26,800 bases of DNA from JBBPYR01 sp038199755 (lineage in GTDB: Bacteria; Chloroflexota; Ktedonobacteria; Ktedonobacterales; Ktedonobacteraceae). The stretch covers positions 1-26,800 of the forward strand of contig JBBPYR010000254.1 of NCBI GenBank assembly GCA_038199755.1, read 5' to 3'. The position numbers were made by a program, and so were the translations under genes. Below, one piece after another: positions 16,356 through 22,842 of this stretch (position 1 is its first letter; each line of letters begins with the position of its first letter). Under the pieces are notes generated by a model. The model searched no databases, was not told the DNA's origin, and was given only the letters and a program-made list of their open reading frames with translations.

Positions 16356-17111
16356 ATGCAAGACCTTATCTTAGGCCCTCTATTGGCAGAGGGCAAAACC
16401 AAGCGCATCTATGCCTGCCCTGACGACGATAATTTGGTCTATGTGGTGAGTAAAGATCAGATCACGGCGGGTGACGGAGCACGGAAGAGTGACCTGGTTG
16501 GCAAGTCACGTTGGAGCACAAAGACGACTGCGAATGTGTTTCACTTGCTCAACAAGGAAGAGATCGCGACCCATTTTGTACAGCAGGTCGATGATGTTAC
16601 TCTATTGGTGCGGCGTTGTACAATGCTGCCCATTGAGCAGGTACAACGGCGACTCGCCACTGGCTCCTATCTCAAGCGTCATCCAGAGGTGGAGGAGGGT
16701 ACACGTTTCGCTCCTGTGCTGGTGGAGACGTTTCTGAAAGATGATGCCCGACACGACCCGCAAGTATGGATTGACGATATCGTACATCTGGGAATTGCCA
16801 CCACACAAGAGCTTTCGTGGATGGCAGACCAAGGACGGCACGTCTTTGACGTGCTTGAGCGTGCCTGGCAAAAATTGGATGTTACACTGGTTGATCTCAA
16901 AATTGAGTTTGGCCGTGACCGCCAAGGAAATCTCCTCGTCGCGGATGTTATTGATAATGATAGCTGGCGTTTGTGGCCCGAAGGCGACAAAACGCGCATG
17001 CTCGATAAGCAAGTCTTCCGTAATTTGCAGACAGTCACCCCTGATGATCTGCAAGGTATCGCGAACCGTTACGCATTGGTGGCGGATTTAACGGGAACAT
17101 GGACGTTGTAA
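16356..17111 (+). CDS. purC: SAICAR synthetase
   Basis: A 251-residue enzyme that joins CAIR and aspartate with ATP to form SAICAR. Family signatures: LLAEGKTKRIYACPD near the N-terminus, KDQITAGDGARKSDL, RRLATGSYLKRHPEVEEGTRF, LVETFLKDDARHDPQV and LKIEFGRDRQGNLLVADVID. Length is normal. ATG 16356 is chosen because GAGG lies 5 bases upstream (16347-16350) and the family start follows at once; in-frame ATGs at 16302-16323 lie inside a hairpin and would add non-homologous residues. It follows purQM by 74 bases and precedes purF by 28 bases in the operon. Confidence 0.94.
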   Translation: MQDLILGPLLAEGKTKRIYACPDDDNLVYVVSKDQITAGDGARKSDLVGKSRWSTKTTANVFHLLNKEEIATHFVQQVDDVTLLVRRCTMLPIEQVQRRLATGSYLKRHPEVEEGTRFAPVLVETFLKDDARHDPQVWIDDIVHLGIATTQELSWMADQGRHVFDVLERAWQKLDVTLVDLKIEFGRDRQGNLLVADVIDNDSWRLWPEGDKTRMLDKQVFRNLQTVTPDDLQGIANRYALVADLTGTWTL

Positions 17112-17139
17112 CGTACCGCCAACAAGAGAGGAGATCATC

Positions 17140-18750
17140 ATGGAGACTCTGCGCCACGCTTGCGGAGTAGTAGGCATCTACGCCGTAGGGGCGAGATTTA
17201 TCGCGCCCCCCAACACGCTCGACACCACTGGCAACCGATTTATCGCGCCCCCCATGCCCAACATACTCGCTGAAAACCAATTCACTGGGTTCAACACCCC
17301 TGAAAATACAACTGATATTGATGTACGACGTTATTTGACGTTAGCCCTCACCGCCCTGCAACATCGCGGCCAGGAGAGTGCGGGGATGGCCGTGTTCGCT
17401 GGTGAGGATGGTATTGCGCATCGTGTTGGTATGGGCAAGGTGCGTGAGGTCTTCCCTGATAGTGGTACCGACCTACCCTTCTCCTATTGTGGCATTGGTC
17501 ATGTGCGTTACTCGACGACCGGCTCAAGCTGTGTTGAGAATGCTGGTCCTTTCGTTGTGGGGATGAGCGCGGGGCAACCTGAAGCCCTGGCCGTGGCCCA
17601 CAATGGCAACTTGACGAACGGCAACGAACTGCGTGCCTTGCTCCCACAGGAGTTGTTGCAATCGACTACCGATAGCGAGGCTATTGCCCTCTTGTTATTG
17701 CAATCCAAAGGTCGCACCTTGCGCGAACGCATGTTGGCGACCTTTCCGCTTTTACAAGGGGCCTATAGTCTGGTGATGCTCGCCGAGGGCAAGCTGTATG
17801 CGATGCGCGACCCCTGGGGCATGCGTCCACTCTGTATCGGGCGTATCGGCGAGCACTGGATCGTGGCCTCTGAGTCCTGCGCGATTGATCGTGTTGGTGG
17901 TTCGCTCCTGCGCCAAGTCGAACCGGGGGAGTTGATTATCATTGACGAGCATGGCATGCGCAGTGAGATACTCTCGAATCCACAGCCACCCCCAAGACAG
18001 GCGACATGCGTTTTTGAGTACATTTACTTCTCCGATGCTACCAGCGAATTAAACAACCGCTATATCTATACCGTGCGTGAAGCGTTGGGGCGCGAATTGG
18101 CGCGCGAATTCCCTATCGATGCGGACCTTGTCACACCGGTACCAGACACCTCGATTGCTGCCGCGGTGGGCTATGCCCGGCAATCAGGTATCGATTATGA
18201 TGTCGCCATCATCAAGAATCGCTATAGTGATCGCTCGTTTATCAAGCCCGATCAACGTTTACGTCAGCTTGAGGTAGACCTGAAATTTAACCTGGTCAAA
18301 CCCAAGATCGCTGGTCAACGTCTGGTGATCGTTGACGACTCTATTGTACGCGGCAACACGATGAAACGCTTGGTAGCGGCGCTGCGTCGCTACGGTGCGA
18401 AAGAGATTCATTTGCGCTCAAGTGCTCCTCCTATGCGCCATCCGTGCTACTTTGGCGTTGATATTCCGCAAGAGGCGGAACTCGTGGCGTCGGGCCGCAC
18501 TGTGCAAGAGATCGCTGACTTTATTGGTGTGGATACGCTGGGCTATCTCAGTGTAGAGGGTTTAGGGCGTGCTATTCACTCTATCTCCCCTGGCGGTGCC
18601 GTCTTGGACGATGTCATGGCACGACAATTTTTGCATACCGAGTTCTGCTATGGATGTTTCGAGAAACAGGGATGGCCATATGATCCGTCCGCGCAGGTGC
18701 CGCAGCTCATCACCCCTGTTCGCCGTGATATGGTTATGAGGGGGCAGTAA
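17140..18750 (+). CDS. purF: Amidophosphoribosyltransferase with repeat-derived insertion
   Basis: A 536-residue enzyme for the first step: PRPP and glutamine to phosphoribosylamine. Residue C8 in RHACGVVGIYA is the expected Ntn nucleophile after a 7-residue propeptide. LQHRGQESAGMAVFAG, YSTTGSSCVENAGP, AHNGNLTNGNEL and MRDPWGMRP mark the glutaminase; VIVDDSIVRGNT is the PRPP loop. C290, C436, C503 and C506 match the four iron-sulfur ligands of the B. subtilis-type enzyme, with the spacing I recall between the first two. Between GIYA (residue 15) and the helix before LQHRG there are about 43 extra residues, containing RFIAPP twice from two palindromic repeats. ATG 17140 has GAGAGGAGAT upstream. 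purD follows after two bases. Confidence 0.95.
   Translation: METLRHACGVVGIYAVGARFIAPPNTLDTTGNRFIAPPMPNILAENQFTGFNTPENTTDIDVRRYLTLALTALQHRGQESAGMAVFAGEDGIAHRVGMGKVREVFPDSGTDLPFSYCGIGHVRYSTTGSSCVENAGPFVVGMSAGQPEALAVAHNGNLTNGNELRALLPQELLQSTTDSEAIALLLLQSKGRTLRERMLATFPLLQGAYSLVMLAEGKLYAMRDPWGMRPLCIGRIGEHWIVASESCAIDRVGGSLLRQVEPGELIIIDEHGMRSEILSNPQPPPRQATCVFEYIYFSDATSELNNRYIYTVREALGRELAREFPIDADLVTPVPDTSIAAAVGYARQSGIDYDVAIIKNRYSDRSFIKPDQRLRQLEVDLKFNLVKPKIAGQRLVIVDDSIVRGNTMKRLVAALRRYGAKEIHLRSSAPPMRHPCYFGVDIPQEAELVASGRTVQEIADFIGVDTLGYLSVEGLGRAIHSISPGGAVLDDVMARQFLHTEFCYGCFEKQGWPYDPSAQVPQLITPVRRDMVMRGQ
17183..17211 (+). repeat. Palindromic repeat inside purF, copy 1
   Basis: CCGTAGGGGCGAGATTTATC followed by GCGCCCCCC. 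It encodes residues 16-24, VGARFIAPP, in the same frame as the copy in purQM. It is nearly self-complementary around ATTTAT. It starts 8 codons after the catalytic Cys codon. Confidence 0.85.
17235..17253 (+). repeat. Palindromic repeat inside purF, copy 2 (partial)
   Basis: CCGATTTATCGCGCCCCCC repeats the right part of copy 1 exactly 42 bases (14 codons) downstream, again in frame, encoding RFIAPP (residues 33-38). The left GTAGGGG arm is missing. Confidence 0.8.
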
Positions 18751-18752
18751 CG

Positions 18753-20015
18753 ATGCAGATACTTGTCATTGGTTCGGGGGCACGTGAGCATGCCCTGATC
18801 TGGAAACTTGCCCAGAGTCCACGTGTCACGCAAATCTATGCGGCACCGGGCAATCCTGGGATGCAGCTCTATGCTGAGTGCGTGCCACTGGCGGTGACAC
18901 AACTTGCGGAACTGGCGACCTTTGCCGAAGGGCATCATGTTGATCTGACGGTCGTGGGGCCAGAGGTGCCGCTGGTGGAGGGCATCGTGGACCTATTTCG
19001 GCAGCGTGGCCTCCACATCTTTGGTCCAGACGCGGCGGGGGCAGCCCTGGAAGGTAGCAAAGCGTTTGCCAAGGAACTAATGACAACTGCTGGCATTCCC
19101 ACGGCGCAGCATCGCACCTTCACGCATGCCGCCGACGCCTTCGCCTATCTAGAAGTGCATGGTGTGCCAGTTGTTGTGAAGGCTGATGGCAACGCCGCCG
19201 GTAAAGGGGCGATTGTCGCGCTGGATATGGCGACCGCGCACGACGCGATTCAGCAGATGATGGTTGAGCGCGTCTTTGGCAGTGCCGGAGATGTGGTGGT
19301 GATCGAAGATTATTTGCAGGGCGATGAGATTGGTTCGACGGCTATCTGTCATGGCACGCATTATCTGCCGCTGACACTGAGTCAGGATCACAAACGCGCC
19401 CTGGACAACGACCAGGGTCTGAACACGGGTGGGATGGGAGTTTACGCTCCCTTACCCTTCGTTGATGCCGTGCAGGAGGCGCAAATATGGCGTAATATTG
19501 TGGCCGCGACGCTGCAAGCTCTCAAGGCGCGTGGCATTACCTTTACTGGTGTGCTCTATTCTAATGTCATGCTCACGGAGCGTGGGCCGATGGTGCTGGA
19601 GCACAACACGCGCTTCGGCGACCCGGAGACGCAAGCTCTGATGCTGCTGATGCGTGAAGACTTGCTCAACGTGCTCGACTTTGCCCAGACGATGCCAGTG
19701 AAACTAGAAACGCTCTGGCATCCCGGCTATGCCATCAGCCTCACGCTGGCGTCCGGTGGCTACCCAGGAAATTATCGTTCGGGTCTGCCTATTAGTGGCA
19801 TTGAAGAGGCGAGCAAACTACCAGGTGTGCAGGTGTTTCATGCCGGAACCGCCCTGAAAAATGGTCAACTCGTGACCGCGGGTGGCCGCGTCCTGAGCGT
19901 TGTGGCCCACGGCACAACGCTGGCCGAGGCCCGTGCGAAGGCATATGAGGCGGCGCAACAGATCTCATTCGAGGGCATGCATTATAGGAAAGATATTGCC
20001 CATCGCGCCCTGTAG
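18753..20015 (+). CDS. purD: Phosphoribosylamine-glycine ligase (GAR synthetase)
   Basis: A 420-residue ATP-grasp ligase joining phosphoribosylamine and glycine, second step of the pathway. Signatures: MQILVIGSGAREHALIWKLA (1-20), APGNPG, VVGPEVPLVEGIVD, VVKADGNAAGKGAIVA (ATP-grasp lysine region), DQGLNTGGMGVYAP and EHNTRFGDPETQ. Length is normal. ATG 18753 follows the purF stop by two bases, with GAGGGGGC just upstream, so the two genes are tightly coupled; the labile PurF product is the PurD substrate. The stop codon TAG lies in a repeat-like CGCGCCCTGTAGGGGC. Confidence 0.96.
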   Translation: MQILVIGSGAREHALIWKLAQSPRVTQIYAAPGNPGMQLYAECVPLAVTQLAELATFAEGHHVDLTVVGPEVPLVEGIVDLFRQRGLHIFGPDAAGAALEGSKAFAKELMTTAGIPTAQHRTFTHAADAFAYLEVHGVPVVVKADGNAAGKGAIVALDMATAHDAIQQMMVERVFGSAGDVVVIEDYLQGDEIGSTAICHGTHYLPLTLSQDHKRALDNDQGLNTGGMGVYAPLPFVDAVQEAQIWRNIVAATLQALKARGITFTGVLYSNVMLTERGPMVLEHNTRFGDPETQALMLLMREDLLNVLDFAQTMPVKLETLWHPGYAISLTLASGGYPGNYRSGLPISGIEEASKLPGVQVFHAGTALKNGQLVTAGGRVLSVVAHGTTLAEARAKAYEAAQQISFEGMHYRKDIAHRAL

Positions 20016-20019
20016 GGGC
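20003..20019. repeat. Repeat-like sequence overlapping the purD stop
   Basis: TCGCGCCCTGTAGGGGC looks like the right end of one repeat (TCGCGCCC) joined to the left end of another (GTAGGGGC). The last purD codons and its TAG stop fall within it. It is short, so chance cannot be excluded. Confidence 0.45.
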
Positions 20020-20327
20020 TAGAATATGCTGGTGAACAAAATAAACTGGCAATCATGGAAATCCATCCGTAGGGGCGCGATCAATCTGGCCCCTACAGGC
20101 TTGCAGCGCAAATCCGTATTCCGACAGCCAACGACGCTATCTCGTCTGCTCCTTACTCATCTTGCCAACGCCACTGCTGTGGCTACGCTTCGCGTCAGGC
20201 AAGATGCAAGGAAGACGCTTCACGTCAGGCGGTCGGAAAGGAAGCTTCGCTGCTGCCCACGCTATGGCCATGTTCATTTGTTAGCTAGCTAAAATCGTCG
20301 GAGAATATGGAGAGGGTGATTATTTTT
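20016..20327. other. Repeat-rich intergenic region after purD
   Basis: About 310 bases with no convincing gene. It holds the palindromic repeat at 20067-20098 and a composite structure. The direct repeat ACGCTTC(G/A)CGTCAGGC lies at 20185-20200 and 20215-20230. The inverted pair ATCTTGCC/GGCAAGAT lies at 20159-20166 and 20198-20205. The inverted TTCCGAC/GTCGGAA lies near 20120 and 20232. GGTGA at 20314-20318 is the likely ribosome binding site of the next gene. Confidence 0.7.
20067..20098. repeat. Palindromic repeat, intergenic copy
   Basis: CCGTAGGGGCGCGATCAATC followed by TGGCCCCTACA. GTAGGGGC (20069-20076) pairs with GCCCCTAC (20089-20096) around a 12-base centre. The right half GCGATCAATCTGGCCCCTAC is identical to bases 98-117 of the window. 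It lies in the gap between purD and the ADP-ribosylglycohydrolase gene. Confidence 0.85.
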
Positions 20328-21335
20328 ATGCTTGATGTAACGCAACGTGCATCTGGTTGTCTGTTTGGTCTTGCTTTTGGCGATGCGCTAGCTGCTGATA
20401 CAGAGTTTCTCAACGTTGAGCAGATTCTGCGCCGCTATCCACCGCGTGGCCCGCAAGAGTTGCACGGCACGCCTGCTCTCGTTACGGATGATACACAGAT
20501 GACGCTTGCCGTTGGTGAGGCGTTGCTTGAAGCTCCCTTCCCTTATCGTGCCGCAACATTGGAGGCACCTTTGCGAACTGCTTTCGTTGCATGGAGCAGA
20601 AGCCCCGATAATAACCGCGCTCCTGGCAATACTTGTATGAATGCTTGCAGCAAGCTGGCACGCGGGTTGCCCTGGTACAAGGCCACTGTCTTGCCTTCAA
20701 AGGGATGTGGAGCCAATATGCGTGTTGCCCCGGTAGGTTTGTTGCCTACTATCGATGCAGAGACGCGGGCGGCAATTGCACAGTTTCAGGCTGCGCTGAC
20801 ACACGGCCATCCTACAGCCCTAGCCGCCTCTGATCTCACCAGCTTTGCGATTGCTGATCTCATGGCAGGAGGTGAACCGATGGCTCTGCCGCAACATTTG
20901 CGGGCATATGCGGAAAGCCAGCGTACAAACTATCATGCCGATTGGCTCGGTTGGCTCTGGCAAGAGTTTGGTGCGGCATCTCCTGCTGCCTTTATCGCAA
21001 GTGGGTGGGATGAATGCCTCGCCGTCTTAGACCGTCTGGAAAGGGCTGTCGCTCGTGGGGACAGAGAAAACGATCCCTGCCTTGCTACGGGTGATGGTTG
21101 GATTGCAGAGGAGGCGTTCGCCACGGGCTTACTATGTTTTCTCCTATTTCCAGATGATCCCGTGTCTGCTCTGCGCCGCGCCGCCGTGACCAGAGGCGAC
21201 TCCGATTCTATTGCATGTCTCACGGGTGCCTTCGCTGGTGCCTCTCGTGGCCTGAGCGTGTGGCCTGCTGAATGGATAGGGCAAATAGAGTATCGCGAAC
21301 GATTGGCTTATTTAAGTGGGACTTGGGATAAGTAA
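20328..21335 (+). CDS. ADP-ribosylglycohydrolase (DraG/ARH family)
   Basis: A 335-residue hydrolase predicted to remove ADP-ribose from proteins, nucleic acids or small molecules using two divalent metal ions. Family signatures: RASGCLFGLAFGDALAADTE (7-26), the first metal site TDDTQMT (T53-D55), and the second metal site RGDSDSIACLTGAFAGASRG (D291, D293). ATG 20328 has GGTGA 9 bases upstream and starts directly at the domain; ATG 20307 is an alternative. It sits between purD and purN on the same strand, and its stop lies 16 bases before the preferred purN start, so it is likely part of the purine transcript. Its true substrate is unknown. Confidence 0.93.
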   Translation: MLDVTQRASGCLFGLAFGDALAADTEFLNVEQILRRYPPRGPQELHGTPALVTDDTQMTLAVGEALLEAPFPYRAATLEAPLRTAFVAWSRSPDNNRAPGNTCMNACSKLARGLPWYKATVLPSKGCGANMRVAPVGLLPTIDAETRAAIAQFQAALTHGHPTALAASDLTSFAIADLMAGGEPMALPQHLRAYAESQRTNYHADWLGWLWQEFGAASPAAFIASGWDECLAVLDRLERAVARGDRENDPCLATGDGWIAEEAFATGLLCFLLFPDDPVSALRRAAVTRGDSDSIACLTGAFAGASRGLSVWPAEWIGQIEYRERLAYLSGTWDK

Positions 21336-21351
21336 AGGTATTGTAAGTATA

Positions 21352-22059
21352 GTGAGCAATAACGAACACAACACATTTTCCTGGAAAATCTCTCCACAAG
21401 GGCACATAGGGGCTCCCAATGAGCCTACGCCTTTGCGTATAGCCGTGTTGGTCTCCGGTAGTGGCAGCAACTTGCAGGCGTTGATCGATGCCTGTGAGGG
21501 TGGGCAGTTACCGGGGGTCGAGATTGTGCTGGTGGTAAGCAATCGAGCCGATGTGCAGGGTGTGCAGCGGGCATTGCAGCACAAACTGCCGACGCTCTAT
21601 CTGCCCTGGACACAACAGGAGCAGCGCACGGCGGCGGAGACGAAGCTGCTCTCCGTCTTGCAGTTGTTCCAGGTTGAGTTGGTGGTGCTGGCCGGTTGGA
21701 TGCGTATTTTTACACCCGATTTCGTCAAGCAATTTCCTCTCCGTATGATAAACCTGCATCCGGCTCTATTGCCCGACGATGGGGCTAGCAAGACCTATAC
21801 GACGAGCGATGGCGCGACCATACCCGCTTTTCGCGGCTTACACGTGGTGAGGCAGGCGTTGGAAGCAGGCGTCAAGGTGACGGGCAGCACGGTACATTAT
21901 GTGACGCCAGAGGTTGACGCTGGCCCCGTCATTGCCCGCACGGAGGTACCCATTCTGCCGGATGACACGGAAGGGACGCTGCACGAGCGCATCAAACAGG
22001 TGGAGCACAGGTTGGTTGTTGAGGGCGTGCGGCGGTTTCAGACTGTGAAAAGAAACTAG
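21352..22059 (+). CDS. purN: Glycinamide ribonucleotide formyltransferase
   Basis: An enzyme of 235 residues that transfers a formyl group from 10-formyltetrahydrofolate to GAR (third step). Signatures: LRIAVLVSGSGSNLQALID, VSNRADVQGVQRA, LAGWMRIFTPDFV, the catalytic INLHPALLP (Asn and His), GSTVHYVTPEVDAGPVI (His and Asp), and EHRLVVEGVR. A stretch of about 16 residues (DDGASKTYTTSDGATI) lies after HPALLP, making this region longer than in E. coli PurN. The start is uncertain: GTG 21352 is used; GTG 21316 overlaps the previous gene, and TTG near 21432 would start directly at the fold. No strong ribosome binding site was seen for any of them. Confidence 0.93.
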   Translation: MSNNEHNTFSWKISPQGHIGAPNEPTPLRIAVLVSGSGSNLQALIDACEGGQLPGVEIVLVVSNRADVQGVQRALQHKLPTLYLPWTQQEQRTAAETKLLSVLQLFQVELVVLAGWMRIFTPDFVKQFPLRMINLHPALLPDDGASKTYTTSDGATIPAFRGLHVVRQALEAGVKVTGSTVHYVTPEVDAGPVIARTEVPILPDDTEGTLHERIKQVEHRLVVEGVRRFQTVKRN

Positions 22060-22064
22060 AGAAA

Positions 22065-22757
22065 TCATTTTGTCTGTTCAAAGTCAAAACTGAGGAATAG
22101 GTGATAAAGCTGTATGTCATTCTCACTGAATGTACGATTGTGTAGAGACTGATATACAGCGAAATTATCAACAAAGTCAACCTCACATTGTTTCAGACAA
22201 TCGGCATGAGATAATCGTTGGGCGGCATGTATTGCTTGCCAACGATGAGGATCAGCATCTTTTGATTGGGGAAGAGAAGGCGGATTGAGTATAGCATAGT
22301 TAATGCTGTCAACTATATCGCTGGTGTTTCCATATAAGACATAGCCTATCATGCCTGCATCATTTACGTCGGACGCATATTCCCAACTTTCGTCAAGAAA
22401 CCGCACAATCCCTTTTGTCACATATTCTGGCACTAGGCGATTGTGTTTCTTTTCTATGGGCTTGTCAACAACCAATTTGCACTCCCAGGCAAAATATACT
22501 TGATCGTCGCTATACCATGAATAGTTCCACATCCGAATATCAATCTTTACCGCCCGTTTAGGAGTCACATTACCAATCTTCATTTGAGATGTGTAGATTG
22601 GGGTCTGAGGTTGTACACTCAAAGGAAGTTTTTGTGCTCGTGTAGCATGTCTAATGTAATCTACTAAATTGAGTGTGAACGTATCCTCTTCCCATTCGTA
22701 ACGTACCTCGTGTGATTGATTAAATATACGATAAGCATGTATTGTCGTTCTAAGCAC
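22065..22757 (-). CDS. Putative PD-(D/E)XK restriction endonuclease subunit
   Basis: At least 230 residues. The central part has a nuclease-like core KIDIRMW (D73), then VYFAWECKLV (E92, K94), matching the D-Xn-E-X-K pattern with hydrophobic strands around it; YVTKGIVRFLDESWEYAS and GMIGYVLYG follow, as in restriction-type nucleases. It lies 85 bases behind the methyltransferase gene, the place for a partner endonuclease. The start is unresolved: GTG 22757 lacks a ribosome binding site, and the frame upstream to 22817 reads like protein (STELWNDFVQLVLRT) but has no ATG, GTG or TTG. The N-terminus may be longer, use a rare start such as ATA, or be frameshifted. The function is inferred from motif and context. 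Confidence 0.72.
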   Translation of the reverse strand: MLRTTIHAYRIFNQSHEVRYEWEEDTFTLNLVDYIRHATRAQKLPLSVQPQTPIYTSQMKIGNVTPKRAVKIDIRMWNYSWYSDDQVYFAWECKLVVDKPIEKKHNRLVPEYVTKGIVRFLDESWEYASDVNDAGMIGYVLYGNTSDIVDSINYAILNPPSLPQSKDADPHRWQAIHAAQRLSHADCLKQCEVDFVDNFAVYQSLHNRTFSENDIQLYHLFLSFDFEQTK

Positions 22758-22842
22758 TAACTGAACGAAATCGTTCCATAGTTCTGTGCTTATAAACGGT
22801 TTGGACCTATTTCTGAATCAGGGAGGTCCGAGGGCAATTGGC

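Noticed and set aside
20026..20292. Open frame of 88 codons after purD
   Set aside because: It runs through the palindromic repeat and the composite repeats, has odd Arg-rich composition and no ribosome binding site; its apparent peptide is repeat DNA translated.
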